Source: Verrucomicrobiales bacterium (GTDB lineage: Bacteria > Verrucomicrobiota > Verrucomicrobiia > Limisphaerales > J093). Taken from it: DNA of 64,000 nucleotides. The stretch spans positions 620,001-684,000 of the forward strand of contig JACKPV010000022.1 in NCBI GenBank assembly GCA_024233305.1. Reading direction: 5' to 3'. Shown piece after piece: positions 8,680 through 18,146 of this stretch. Position 1 is the stretch's first letter. Every line of letters starts with the position of its first letter. The position numbers were made by a program, and so were the translations under genes. The notes under the pieces are model-generated. The model was given only the letters and a program-made list of their open reading frames with translations, was not told the DNA's origin and did not search any database.

Positions 8680-10518
8680 TCAGTTCGTCACCCCGGCGCT
8701 GCGTGGGGAGGAGATGATGCGGATCGGGTTTGGCATCGTCCGCCCGTCGGCCTTCTCCGCCTCCTTCGCGGGCGGCAGCGTGATGGGGACATTGAGGGTG
8801 TGGGGCGACTGCGGGGCCTCGCCGGCCAGCTCGAGACTGAGCCGGAACAGCCGGTTGGTCACCATCACCCCCGGATCGACCAGGTCGCGCGCCCGTTGGG
8901 GCGGCAGGGCGTCCACGCGCCGGAAAATGCCTTCCGCGCGCAGGTCGTTCACAATCCGGCTCAGGGTGGTCCGCAGTTGGTTGCCTTCGAGCGGCACCAC
9001 CACTTCGGCGATGAACTCCCGCCGGCCCGCCGCGGGGTCGGGCCCGTAGCGCGGGCGGTTCGTCGTCTGCAAGGATTCCGGGAGGGTGGTGCCCGCGGCA
9101 TAGCTGTCCGCGTCGGAGAAGAGCACGTACCAATAGACCCGGTTGGTCTCCCGCCCGCGCATGGCCCCGAGGGCCTGCAGGGCATCGAGCGTGCGTTGCT
9201 CGCGCTGGAGCACCGGATGCAGGGCGGCGTAGTCGCGGTTCAAACGCGCGTGCAGCCGGACCATTTCGCGGGTGGCCTGGAGCACCTCCTGGGCGCGCTG
9301 GATCATTCCCTCCTTCCGTTCCACCAGCGCGCGCTTCGATCCGGTCACCCACGCGAGCGTCAACGCCAGCAACAACAGGATGACCGCGTTCGCCCGCTGC
9401 CACGTGCGCCACATCGAGCGCCGCCGCGCACTGCGCCGGAGTTCCCGGGGCAACAGCGAGAGCCGGTGCGGTCCGCGCCGGAGCGCCTGCAACGCCAGCC
9501 CGTAGGCCACCCAGTAGGAATCGGCGTCGCCGCGCGCCCCGGGCATCCGTCCGTTCCAGGCGCGCAACTTCAGCGGTCCCATCGCCTGCGTGGCCCGAAG
9601 CACCCCCTGCCCCTGCGCCCCGCTACCGCACACAAACGCCGGCAGGCGGGTAAGCGAGAGGTTCAGCTCGGGGTTGTCCTCCAACCACTCCCGGACCGCC
9701 GTCTGCACCGCCGCATGCCACTCGCCGAGGGCCCGCTGCAAATGCGCCCCCGGCGCCTCGAATCCCGGGCCCTCCCGCAGCGCGGTCAAGGCCTCCGCCA
9801 CTTCCACGTTCCCGTCGGCCGCGGCCGCTTCCGCCAGTTGCGCGAAACCCAGCGGCAGACTCGTGGCGAAGGAACCCTGGCCGTCGACGAGCATCGCCAC
9901 CACCGTCAACCGCGTGCGGAACTCGACCAGCACGGCGTTCTCCGGTCGCGGACGCAGCATCCGGCTGGCGGCAAAGAGCCCCTGGGCCGAGGTCGCGATT
10001 TCACAGAGACCGCCGTCCTCGAGTTCTCCCCCGATCTCGTCCCCGACGAGAAACCGAGTGGTCGCCCGGTCCACTTCCTCCCGCTTGCAGAGCGTCAACC
10101 AGGCGGGATTCTCGAACCGTCCGAAGGGCCGCAGCGGGGTGTAAGCGTAGCTGAGATTCGCCGGATCGAGCCCGCTCAACTTGCGCGCCTCACGCAGCAG
10201 ATGGTCCCGGGTCTCCGCCGCGCCCCCGATCGGCACGTCCACCGTCTGGCAGATCGTCCGGTCCTGGGGCAGCAACACGGCGCGGTCCCAACCGTGCAGT
10301 TCGGGGAACAGGGATTCGAGGTGCTGGCGGGTCTCCTCGAGTTCGAGCACGCCCTCGCCCTCGAGATCGACACTGTGCCGCTGCTCCACCCGCACCCGCA
10401 GGAAACGCCGGCGGACCACCAGCAGTTTGAGCAGGCGCGTGCCGGGATCGATGACCACGAGGCGACGCCCGCCCAGCGGGTTGAGCGCGGCCAATTGCGT
10501 GCGCCAGCCCTGCGCCAT
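8680..10518 (-). CDS. GspL-like protein (PilM-type and PilN-type domains in one chain)
   Basis: A 612-residue protein. Residues 1 to about 340 resemble the actin-like fold of PilM or cytoplasmic GspL (RRLVVIDPGTRLLKLLVVRR, then QDRTICQTVDVPIGG). A single membrane segment follows (AVILLLLALTLAWVTGS, about 375-395), then a coiled coil and a periplasmic domain with EFIAEVVVPLEGNQLRTTLS, as in PilN. This is the architecture of GspL, or of a PilM-PilN fusion. It would connect the cytoplasmic ATPase to the periplasmic platform. The start codon overlaps the secretin stop as TGATG and the PilO-like gene begins 4 bp after the end, so the genes are translationally linked. Confidence 0.7.
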   Translation of the reverse strand: MAQGWRTQLAALNPLGGRRLVVIDPGTRLLKLLVVRRRFLRVRVEQRHSVDLEGEGVLELEETRQHLESLFPELHGWDRAVLLPQDRTICQTVDVPIGGAAETRDHLLREARKLSGLDPANLSYAYTPLRPFGRFENPAWLTLCKREEVDRATTRFLVGDEIGGELEDGGLCEIATSAQGLFAASRMLRPRPENAVLVEFRTRLTVVAMLVDGQGSFATSLPLGFAQLAEAAAADGNVEVAEALTALREGPGFEAPGAHLQRALGEWHAAVQTAVREWLEDNPELNLSLTRLPAFVCGSGAQGQGVLRATQAMGPLKLRAWNGRMPGARGDADSYWVAYGLALQALRRGPHRLSLLPRELRRSARRRSMWRTWQRANAVILLLLALTLAWVTGSKRALVERKEGMIQRAQEVLQATREMVRLHARLNRDYAALHPVLQREQRTLDALQALGAMRGRETNRVYWYVLFSDADSYAAGTTLPESLQTTNRPRYGPDPAAGRREFIAEVVVPLEGNQLRTTLSRIVNDLRAEGIFRRVDALPPQRARDLVDPGVMVTNRLFRLSLELAGEAPQSPHTLNVPITLPPAKEAEKADGRTMPNPIRIISSPRSAGVTN

Positions 10519-12596
10519 CAGCTCGATCCCCCGGGCATGACCATCGGCGCGCCCCCGACCGGAGCCGGCTCCTCCGCTCCCGGCTCGTCCTCGTAAATGA
10601 TGTACTCCCCGGTCTCGGACAACAGGGTGGCGGTCACGAAGATGAGCAGGTAACGCGGCTGGTCCAGTTCTGTGCGCCGGCGGAAGGCGGCCCCGATGAT
10701 GGGCAGACTGCCCAGAATCGGCACCGCCTCGACGAAGGTCGTCTGTTGCCGCTCGAGCACGCCGCCCATCACCACCGTTTCCCCCGAGCGCACGACCACG
10801 CGCGTTGAGAGATCCTGCGTCCGGTACTCCGGCAGCTTGATGTCGAACGTGCTCACCACGTTGCCCTGATCGTCCAGGTCGGTGATGGTCGCAAACGTGG
10901 ACAGTTGCACGTCCGAGTTGATCGAGGGGTTCAAGGCCAGGAAGATGGTCTTGCCATCGTTGCCAACGCTCGCCAGCACCTTCAAGTTCGCGCCCGAGGT
11001 CAGCTTGCTCGGCTTGCCCGAAGGGACCAGGGCCGAGGACGAACGCCGTTCGAGCACCTGCTGCTTCACCTGATATTCCTCGTAGTAATACTGCACTTTG
11101 CCGTCGCTGATCGTGGCCGGGAGGTTGTTCACCACGGTCAACCGGGGGGCGCTCAGCAGCTGGCTTTCCCCGGTCTGATCGAGCATGCTCAGGGTGGCGG
11201 TGAGATTGGGTCGGTTTAAGATGTTCGTGAAGGTCTCCTGGATCGGCAGAGCTACCGCCCCCACGCCGAACCCCGTGAAGTCCTGGGCCTGTTCGCTGCT
11301 GAACTGGAGCCGCCCGGTTTCCCAGGCCACGCCCAGCCGCATGAACGCCGCCTCGCTGATGGTGATGAACTTGGCCTCGATCAACACCTGCTGGAGCGGC
11401 TTGTCGAATTCCTGCACGATCCGGTCCATGATCGCCATCTGCTCGCGCGTTCCCCGCGCCACGATCAGGTTCCGCTCGTAGTCGATCTGGTACTTGCCCA
11501 CGAAGAAGTTCGTGATGGCCACTTCGATGGCGGGGTTGATGAACGGCGACAGGTCGTTCACGAAGCGGTTCAGGTTCTCCTGTTCGGTCGTGACCACCGA
11601 ACCGTCCTTCTGCCGCACCGAGGTGCGATTCACGATTTCGGGACCGAACTGCGCCGGCAGGATGAAGCCGTGCTTCAGCCGGTAGAACCGCACCTCCTCG
11701 TACTTCTTCGACGCGTCCTTGCCGTCCACGATCCAGATGAGGTCATCGCCCACCTGGAATTGCAGCTCGTAGTTGCGCGCCACGAAGGCCAGGAACTCCT
11801 CGACGGTGACCTTGTCGAGGTTCACGCTGACTTTCTGCTGGAAGGCCGCCAAGCCCTTGTCCGCGATGAAGTTGATCCCCTCCTGCTGCCCGACAGTGAA
11901 GATGATCGACTCGAGGGTGGCGTTGTCCAGCACCACCGAAATGCGCTTCTGCATCATCTCCGACATGCGGCTTTCCTCGGAGACCGCCTCGAACGAGATG
12001 CCCTTCAGGTAGTTCGTCCGGCCGTAGCTCGAAGGGATGTAGGGCGTCGATTCGATCTGCTCCACGACATCGCGCACATCCTTCCGCGGCGGCAACCCGC
12101 GGTCCTTCTGCTCGGTCAGGATGCTCTTGAGGGACGGGTTGAAAACGGAGTTGGCCGCGTCGATCTCGCGGATCTTGTCCTCCAACGCCTGCGCCCGCTG
12201 CTGCTCCCGCTGGGTGCGCACCCAGCTCCGTAACCGCTCGATGGACGTATCCTGCGGATCCAGCGCGCCCAGACTGTTCGCCAGCGTCTCCGCCTCCTCC
12301 CAACGCCCCTGCTTGGCCAGGTCGAAGATCTCCTTCACCTCCGCGTCGTGATCGGCGCTGTAACTGATCTTGTCCGGTCGCTCCGGCTTCTCCTCCTTCT
12401 CCGTCTTGGCAGGCGCAGGCTCCGTCGTCGCCGCGACCGGATTCTCGCCGGTGGCCGTTTCCGTTTTGGCCGGCTTCGGCGGTTCCCGGCGCGCCCCGCT
12501 GCTGGTCTCTTCGTAACGCTGACAGGCGGTGAACACCACGGCCAGTGCCAGCCCCGCCAGGCAGCTCTTCACCCATCTCCCATGGTGTTTCGTCAT
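10518..12596 (-). CDS. Lipoprotein secretin (GspD/PilQ family)
   Basis: Outer-membrane channel subunit of the secretion or pilus system. The ATG at 12596 gives a lipoprotein signal with lipobox VVFTAC (Cys25); an upstream extension in frame lacks any signal and is rejected. Residues 30-100 are low-complexity Pro/Glu/Lys, then a TPR-like helical stretch, an N0/STN domain (SVVLDNATLESIIFTVG), N1-type repeats and the C-terminal secretin domain with VLIEAKFITISEAAF, LLSAPRLTVVNNLPATI, the VVVRSGETVVMGGVL block and VPILGSLPIIGAAF. First gene of the five-gene minus-strand operon ending with gspE. Length (692 aa) is normal. Confidence 0.9.
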   Translation of the reverse strand: MTKHHGRWVKSCLAGLALAVVFTACQRYEETSSGARREPPKPAKTETATGENPVAATTEPAPAKTEKEEKPERPDKISYSADHDAEVKEIFDLAKQGRWEEAETLANSLGALDPQDTSIERLRSWVRTQREQQRAQALEDKIREIDAANSVFNPSLKSILTEQKDRGLPPRKDVRDVVEQIESTPYIPSSYGRTNYLKGISFEAVSEESRMSEMMQKRISVVLDNATLESIIFTVGQQEGINFIADKGLAAFQQKVSVNLDKVTVEEFLAFVARNYELQFQVGDDLIWIVDGKDASKKYEEVRFYRLKHGFILPAQFGPEIVNRTSVRQKDGSVVTTEQENLNRFVNDLSPFINPAIEVAITNFFVGKYQIDYERNLIVARGTREQMAIMDRIVQEFDKPLQQVLIEAKFITISEAAFMRLGVAWETGRLQFSSEQAQDFTGFGVGAVALPIQETFTNILNRPNLTATLSMLDQTGESQLLSAPRLTVVNNLPATISDGKVQYYYEEYQVKQQVLERRSSSALVPSGKPSKLTSGANLKVLASVGNDGKTIFLALNPSINSDVQLSTFATITDLDDQGNVVSTFDIKLPEYRTQDLSTRVVVRSGETVVMGGVLERQQTTFVEAVPILGSLPIIGAAFRRRTELDQPRYLLIFVTATLLSETGEYIIYEDEPGAEEPAPVGGAPMVMPGGSS

Positions 12597-12831
12597 ACGC
12601 ACTTCTGCAGGATACCCGGTCCTCGGATGCCACCGCCCCGGGCCGGGCAACCCTGCCCGCCCTGCCTCCCCGGTCGGTTCCTCCGAAACGCGAGCCTCCG
12701 GCGCCACGCCATTCACTCGCACGAATTTCCGCGGACTCTAGTCGCCCGCCCCCCTCCTGTCAGCCGGAAAACGGTCGGGCCCAACGCCGCGGGTCAGCCG
12801 GAACGCCGTCCGGAACCGGCTGCCTCCCGCC

Positions 12832-13938
12832 CTATTCAGGATGCACCGACAGCAACACGAAAGCCGCCGGGTCCTCGCCCGCCGGAGGCTCCAGACTGAC
12901 ACTCACCCGTTCCCAACCGTCCCCCAAATCCACGATCTCGGGAACCGTCGCCAACGGCGCCCAGCCGGTCAGTGAGGTCCCCGAGGACAGCTGGTAACCC
13001 ACCCCTCCCAGCCCCTGCGGCCGATCATAGCCGACCAGCCAGGCTCCGGGAGAACCATCGGCCCGGTGCGCCTGCAACGGCACGAAATCCGGTTCCGGCT
13101 CGACCGGGTTCAGGCCGAGCGCGAACTCGACAAAGTTCAGCCACGGATCGAGATCCGGATTGGCCTCCGGCCCGATGATCGCTTCATCCGTTTCCCCCGG
13201 AAAAAAGCCTTCGATCCAGCTCCCGAATGTCACCGGCGATCCGCCCAGCGTCCGCGTCGCCACCAGCGCCCCCTCGATCCGCACTTCGGTATCGCCCTCC
13301 GCCAACAACCCGAAGACATAAGTGGCGTCCAGGGAGATGCGCAGGGTCTGGACATTGCCTTCGGTAACCAGCGTGCCCGGCAGCGCCGAGGCGTTCGTGG
13401 ACATGCCCTCGAGCGGCATCCGCGCGGCGGTGGCGCCCAACCCGCTCACCCGGTAGTCGAAAGCCGCCCGCCCCCCGGGCGGAAAGGCGAAGACCACCCC
13501 GCGCCCGTCGAAGGTCCCCCCGGTCAATTCCAGCGCCGCGCTCGCCAACGTGAATTCCATGTCCCGCCCGGCCGCCACCGCGGACGCAATGATCGCCGAG
13601 ACCTTGCCCCCGAAGCAGGCGGGATCGCTGCCGGTTTCGCCCCCGGCCTTGGGTTCCCAGGAACCGTTGTCCTGCACCCGGACCAACGGCCCTTCGAGAA
13701 AGGTCAGCGTGGTCTCCGAGACCTCGGCATCCACGGTCCCTTCGAGCCGGGAGGTCAGACTGCCGGGAGCCTGTTCCCGCACCGCGAACGTGGCGAGACT
13801 CCCGGAGACGGTGATCGCGCTGCGCTCGGGATCCACCTGGAACTCCGCCGCCACGAGCCCGCCGCTCACGAAGGCCGCGCACCACCAGGCAACCCGCCGC
13901 CGGCCGCGGCCCCGCACGAATGAGTGAGTCGATTCCAT
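12832..13938 (-). CDS. Secreted protein with C-terminal Asp-Pro repeat motif
   Basis: A 368-residue exported protein of unknown function. The start at 13938 gives a signal peptide (RRVAWWCAAFVSGGLVAA). The body is beta-rich with no recognisable catalytic motif. Near residue 265 it has GFFPGETDEAIIGPEANP followed by PDLDPWLNFVEFALGLNP, a Ca-binding-like segment (D-x-D linked to N-x-x-E-F/Y-x-x-G-x-x-P) that recurs near the C-terminus of many exported Verrucomicrobiota proteins, and then a final beta domain. It sits upstream of the secretin on the same strand, 235 bp away, so a functional link to the secretion system is possible but unproven. Confidence 0.65.
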   Translation of the reverse strand: MESTHSFVRGRGRRRVAWWCAAFVSGGLVAAEFQVDPERSAITVSGSLATFAVREQAPGSLTSRLEGTVDAEVSETTLTFLEGPLVRVQDNGSWEPKAGGETGSDPACFGGKVSAIIASAVAAGRDMEFTLASAALELTGGTFDGRGVVFAFPPGGRAAFDYRVSGLGATAARMPLEGMSTNASALPGTLVTEGNVQTLRISLDATYVFGLLAEGDTEVRIEGALVATRTLGGSPVTFGSWIEGFFPGETDEAIIGPEANPDLDPWLNFVEFALGLNPVEPEPDFVPLQAHRADGSPGAWLVGYDRPQGLGGVGYQLSSGTSLTGWAPLATVPEIVDLGDGWERVSVSLEPPAGEDPAAFVLLSVHPE

Positions 13939-14078
13939 AAGCCGCCGCCAAATTGCGCCACCCGCCGCCGGCAATCAATCGGCAATCCTCGCTCCCGGTC
14001 GCGCGGCCCGGGCGTGACCGCACGCGTCCGCCACGCTATTCTCCCCACCGGCAGACAACACCGGAACCCGCATTCACC

Positions 14079-15239
14079 ATGACCAACTTCTCTCTCCGCG
14101 CCGGCCTGATCGGCAGCGGTTTCATCGGCCCCGTCCACCTCGAGGCCCTGCGCCGCCTGGGCATCACCGTCACCACCCTCTGCGACCTCCCCGATCGCGC
14201 CGCCGCCGCCGCCGCCCGCCTCGGCATCCCCCGCGCCGTAAGCGATTACCGCGTGCTCGTCCGGTCCCCCGAGGTCGAGGTCGTCCACATCACCTCCCCG
14301 AATCGCTTCCACCGCCCGATGGCCCTGGCCGCCCTGCGCGCGGGCAAACACGTCGTTTGCGAGAAACCCCTCGCCCTGAACTCCCGGGAAACCTCCGAAA
14401 TCGTCGCTGCGGCGCACCGCGCGCAGACCGTCTTCGCCGTCAACTACAACGTCCGCTTCTACCCCGCCGTGCTCGCGATGCGCGACCTGGTTCATTCGGG
14501 CCAACTCGGCGACATCATCCACGTCAACGGCTCCTACTTCCAGGACTGGTTGTTCAAGGACACCGACTACAACTGGCGCCTCCTGCCCCGGGAGGGCGGC
14601 CCGCTCCGCGCCGTGGCCGACATCGGCACCCACTGGATGGACACGGTGTCGTTCGTGCTCGGCTCCCGGATCGCCGCGGTGTTTGCCCAACTCGGCACGC
14701 ATCACCGCACCCGCCAGCGCCCGGTCGGCGAAGTCGAGACATTCAGCCGCGGGACCCGCTCCGGGAAGACCGTGACCTACCGGGTCCGCAACGAGGATTT
14801 CGCCTCGGTGCTGCTCCGTTTTCAGAACCAGGCCCACGGCAACCTGGCGGTCTCCCAGGTGGCGGCGGGACGCAAGAACAGCCTCCGCTTCGAACTCTAC
14901 GGTTCGCGTCAGTCCGCGGCCTGGGATTCCGAAAAACCCGAGACGCTGTGGCTCGGTCGACGCGACGAGGCCAACCAGGTCGTGGTGCGCAACTCCCCGG
15001 CCTTTGGCGACGGGGCCCGGGGCTTCACGGATTACCCGGCAGGCCATGTCGAGGGCTTCCCCGACACCTTCAAGATGCTCTTCCGCGCGGTCTATGCCCG
15101 GGCCATGGCCCCGCAGAGCAAAGAGCCGGTGCTCCATGCCACACCGGAGGACGGCCACCACGAAGTCGCAGTTTGCGAAGCGATCCTCCGCAGCCATCGG
15201 GCCCGCGCGTGGGCCACGGTCCGGGCCCCTACCGGCTGA
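14079..15239 (+). CDS. Gfo/Idh/MocA family oxidoreductase
   Basis: A 386-residue NAD(P)-dependent sugar or cyclitol dehydrogenase-like protein. The N-terminal Rossmann motif is LIGSGFIG, followed by the family signature VVCEKPLALNS (catalytic Lys of EKP) and the second-domain strand VADIGTHWMDTVSFVLG carrying a conserved Asp/His pair. It has no signal sequence, so it is cytoplasmic, unlike the Tat-exported homologue at 53 kb. Substrate unknown. The ATG at 14079 is directly before the Rossmann fold. No neighbouring sugar genes lie on the same strand, so context gives no clue. Confidence 0.9.
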   Translation: MTNFSLRAGLIGSGFIGPVHLEALRRLGITVTTLCDLPDRAAAAAARLGIPRAVSDYRVLVRSPEVEVVHITSPNRFHRPMALAALRAGKHVVCEKPLALNSRETSEIVAAAHRAQTVFAVNYNVRFYPAVLAMRDLVHSGQLGDIIHVNGSYFQDWLFKDTDYNWRLLPREGGPLRAVADIGTHWMDTVSFVLGSRIAAVFAQLGTHHRTRQRPVGEVETFSRGTRSGKTVTYRVRNEDFASVLLRFQNQAHGNLAVSQVAAGRKNSLRFELYGSRQSAAWDSEKPETLWLGRRDEANQVVVRNSPAFGDGARGFTDYPAGHVEGFPDTFKMLFRAVYARAMAPQSKEPVLHATPEDGHHEVAVCEAILRSHRARAWATVRAPTG

Positions 15240-15590
15240 ACCGCGGCCTCTCCGATGCACATTCCTCGGTCCCGCCGCCGAGCGGCTTTCCGGCAACACG
15301 CTTGAGGCCAGCCACTTCCGTTTTCGTCTCGGACCGCCACCACCCTGGCCGGCGGCGGCTCCGGGCCAGCAAACTGAGAAACTGCAACTAAATAATTGGT
15401 TCTTCTTGACATCCTTCTTTTGTATAGCTTAAACACATGCATGCTTGCTTGTGCACAGTGTGTCAAGAACACTGAGCCCGGCGCGGCAAGGGCGGGCCAG
15501 GCGGCAGTAATGGCGGTTTGAACGATAAAGCGCCCCGGCGGTTGCGGCGAAGGCAACAATGGCTTCACGGATCCGGCCCGGGCAGGCCAG
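15240..15590. other. Intergenic region with AT-rich island
   Basis: About 350 bp before the pseudopilin cluster. The first 140 bp are GC-rich and featureless. 15385-15440 is AT-rich and holds the candidate promoter listed separately; the rest, to 15590, has no clear feature. Confidence 0.4.
15406..15434 (+). promoter_or_regulatory. Candidate promoter upstream of the pseudopilin cluster
   Basis: Perfect -35 TTGACA at 15406-15411. At 17 bp spacing the -10 would be TTAAAC (15429-15434), a poor match; TATAGC lies closer, at 15423, with too short a spacer. The AT-rich setting makes this the most likely start of the four-gene cluster, but the -10 is uncertain. Confidence 0.35.
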
Positions 15591-16841
15591 GTGCCAGTGA
15601 CAACACGGATCCAGTTCCCCGCAGGTTTTTCTCCTTCGCCAGGTGCCCGCGTTCCCGGTGAGCACCCTCAGCGCGACGAACCCGCCCGCACGGCAGCGCC
15701 CCTCCCCGGCGGACAGCGCCCCGAGCCATGTGCCCCACCCGGACGGATCCGGCGAACCCTGCGTCCGCGCCACGGCAGCAGCCTCATCGAAATGATCGGC
15801 GTCCTTACGATCATCTCAATCCTGGCGGCGGCGGCCGTCCCGAGTTTGATCGCCCGCCTGCGCGGCGACCTGCAGCGGAGCGAGGAGTGGCGGATGCAAC
15901 GAATTGGTGAAGCGTTTCGGACGGCGGTGATTGCCACCAAATCCGTGCCTTCCACGAACCTCCTCGATTGGACCACGCTCGTCTCGGCGCAGTTGGCCGA
16001 CTCCGACGAACACGTTTCGGAGACCCGCGCCGGAGTGCCGCGGATCCTGGTCTACGATCCGGCCCTGGACCTCGGCGGCGTGGGCCCGGAAGGCCTCCCC
16101 GTCCATCAGGGCGGCGCCGGCGTCTCCACTCTTACCAACGCCCGGATGGTGATCGTGTCGGTTCTCGATGCCGGCTGGCCCACGGTGGCCCTCGACACCG
16201 AGGAAGGCTTCAGCAACCTCTGGAACCGTGCGGATCATGCCCTGCCCGGAAACTGGCCGGAAGGCTGGCCGGAAGACCCGGACGACCTCTTCATCGAGCG
16301 CGTCGACCTCTCCGGCGTCTTCCACGAAGTGGTGCTGAACAACCTCGACGGCTACCGGGCCGCCCCCTACGCGTTTCTCACCAACCAGTTGGGCGGCGTC
16401 GGTTTCACCAATGCGATCGCGATCGACGGTCAACCCGTCGTCACCCGTCTCATCCATGGCACCCCCCTGAGGCTGGACTTCGCCGGCGGCCAACCCCAAT
16501 CCATTCAACTCGTGTCCGAAGACGTCAGTTACAGCTACGAAAATGGACGGTGGCATCGCCATCCCCTGGCCGGTGTCAATGGCCCGGGGACGTGCGGATT
16601 GCTCGGCCAATACGTCGAACAGTTCATGAATCACCCCGATTGGGCCGTCACCGACATCGGCACCGACCCCGCTTCCGCCGTCCTCGCCATGTTCGACACG
16701 CTCTGGGGCGGAACTGATTGGGCGCTGGCGGACTTCGAAAACGAAAACGGCAACTCCAAGTGGGAGACGCCCACCGCGCGTTTCCTGTACGACGTGGCGC
16801 CCCAACTGATGCTCACCTGCGAGGACCTCATCGATTTCTAA
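15591..16841 (+). CDS. Large pseudopilin-like protein, paralogue 1
   Basis: A type IV pilin-like protein of about 416 residues. The prepilin cleavage region reads RHG|SSLIEMIGVLTIISIL, with Glu5 and a hydrophobic helix to VPSLI. The GTG start at 15591 gives an unusually long leader of about 62 residues, so the true start may be further downstream. The globular part shares landmarks with the next three genes: PRILVYDP, RMVIVSVLDA, NLWN, DPDDLFIERVDL, LIHGTPLRL and YSYENGRWHR. First gene of a co-directional cluster; the next starts 9 bp after its stop. Probably exported by the GspE/secretin system encoded at 5.5-12.6 kb; role unknown. Confidence 0.75.
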   Translation: MPVTTRIQFPAGFSPSPGARVPGEHPQRDEPARTAAPLPGGQRPEPCAPPGRIRRTLRPRHGSSLIEMIGVLTIISILAAAAVPSLIARLRGDLQRSEEWRMQRIGEAFRTAVIATKSVPSTNLLDWTTLVSAQLADSDEHVSETRAGVPRILVYDPALDLGGVGPEGLPVHQGGAGVSTLTNARMVIVSVLDAGWPTVALDTEEGFSNLWNRADHALPGNWPEGWPEDPDDLFIERVDLSGVFHEVVLNNLDGYRAAPYAFLTNQLGGVGFTNAIAIDGQPVVTRLIHGTPLRLDFAGGQPQSIQLVSEDVSYSYENGRWHRHPLAGVNGPGTCGLLGQYVEQFMNHPDWAVTDIGTDPASAVLAMFDTLWGGTDWALADFENENGNSKWETPTARFLYDVAPQLMLTCEDLIDF

Positions 16842-16850
16842 GGCCACCCC

Positions 16851-18146
16851 ATGAAGACAACCACCCCTTCCCCTGGTACCAGCGTCCCCGCTGGACGGCC
16901 GGCGCTGCCCGTCCGGTTGCTCAGCCGGATCACATCCCGTCGCATCCACAACCCCGGCCTGGCCCCGCGCCTCTCCCAGCGGCCCCGCGAAGGTTGGACG
17001 CTGGTGGAACTTATTGGCGTCCTGGCCATCACCAGTCTCCTCGCCGTCTTCGGGACGGCGGCCGCCATGTCGTATTGCGACGAACAGGCAAGAAACCGCG
17101 AACGCGCCACCCTCGAGGAAATCGGGCTCGCCCTGCGTCGTTCGGTCGCGCACGACCTGCTGATCCCTGATGAAACCGGTTACGCGGCGAAGGTGGCGAT
17201 CTTCAGCGGTCAGCCCATGGAGGCCGTCCTGAAGAACCGCCGGGGACATCCCCGCCTGCTGCTCATCGACCCGGCGGTCACCAACTCGGGATTCGACCTC
17301 CCCTTCGACCAGACCGAGGAAGCCCGGGAAGGGGCGGGAGCCGGCATCCTGAGCAACGTGCGCATGATCCTGGTTTCCTCCCTGGACGCACCATTTACCA
17401 ACGGCTTGCCGGCCGCGCCGGGCGGCCGTCCAAGCGGAGCGCTCTTCTCCAACCTCTGGTCCACCCCGCACGGCACCCTGCCCGCCGGAAGCCAATGGAA
17501 GGGAGATCCACACGATCTCTTCATTCACCGGATCCGCCTGCAAGACCTGTTCGAGCCCGTCTCGTTCAATCATTCCGAAACCACCGGCATCTATACGAAC
17601 GGCCAGCTCCGGATCGCCGGCATGGAGACGTTCGGCCCCCCGACCGACGCCCCGCTCCCATGCGCCCGATGGTACCTCTCCGGCACTCCGTTGACCCTCT
17701 CCAACGCCGCGGACCGTTCCACCTTCTCCGAGATCATTCATGAGCCGGTAACCTACACTTACGAGAAGGGTTTCTGGTTGCGCGGCGGAAACGGCCTCAT
17801 CTCGGGAACGGGCCTGCGTTCCGGCATTACCGGCGCGGACTTCGAGGAGGCCGTGCGGCAGTTTCTCGCCTCCTCGGTCGTCGAGGAAGACGACGACGGG
17901 AACAACGGGAATAGCGGCAAGAAGGACAAGAAGGACAAGAAGGATAACAACGGGAATAGCGGCAATAGCGGCGGCGAGGGAAGCCGGTTGGCGGCAGAAG
18001 CCGTGGTCAACGCCATGTCCAACTACGTCCGCTTGGGGGCAATGGGGCCGCAACAGCATTCGCAGATGGAGGATCCGCTGGACGATCTGCACGACGCCCT
18101 GCTGGACTATACCGGACTGCCTCCCGGCCAGCTCAACAAACCATGA
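16851..18146 (+). CDS. Large pseudopilin-like protein, paralogue 2
   Basis: 431 residues. Prepilin site PREG|WTLVELIGVLAITSLL (Glu5 present) after a leader of about 48 residues. The C-terminal domain is homologous to its neighbours (PRLLLIDP, VRMILVSSLDA, NLWSTPHG, DPHDLFIHRIRL, LSGTPLTL, YTYEKGFWLRG). A Glu/Asp/Asn/Gly/Lys-rich insertion near residues 343-375 contains short internal repeats (KKDKKDKKD flanked by NNGNSG). The last four bases overlap the next gene's start as ATGA, implying coupled translation. Probably a pseudopilus subunit; function inferred from family only. Confidence 0.8.
   Translation: MKTTTPSPGTSVPAGRPALPVRLLSRITSRRIHNPGLAPRLSQRPREGWTLVELIGVLAITSLLAVFGTAAAMSYCDEQARNRERATLEEIGLALRRSVAHDLLIPDETGYAAKVAIFSGQPMEAVLKNRRGHPRLLLIDPAVTNSGFDLPFDQTEEAREGAGAGILSNVRMILVSSLDAPFTNGLPAAPGGRPSGALFSNLWSTPHGTLPAGSQWKGDPHDLFIHRIRLQDLFEPVSFNHSETTGIYTNGQLRIAGMETFGPPTDAPLPCARWYLSGTPLTLSNAADRSTFSEIIHEPVTYTYEKGFWLRGGNGLISGTGLRSGITGADFEEAVRQFLASSVVEEDDDGNNGNSGKKDKKDKKDNNGNSGNSGGEGSRLAAEAVVNAMSNYVRLGAMGPQQHSQMEDPLDDLHDALLDYTGLPPGQLNKP

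Noticed and set aside
15816..18092. A minus-strand open frame of 758 codons opposite pseudopilins 1 and 2.
   Set aside because: The plus strand has prepilin N-termini and paralogous domains; the minus translation has no recognisable features.
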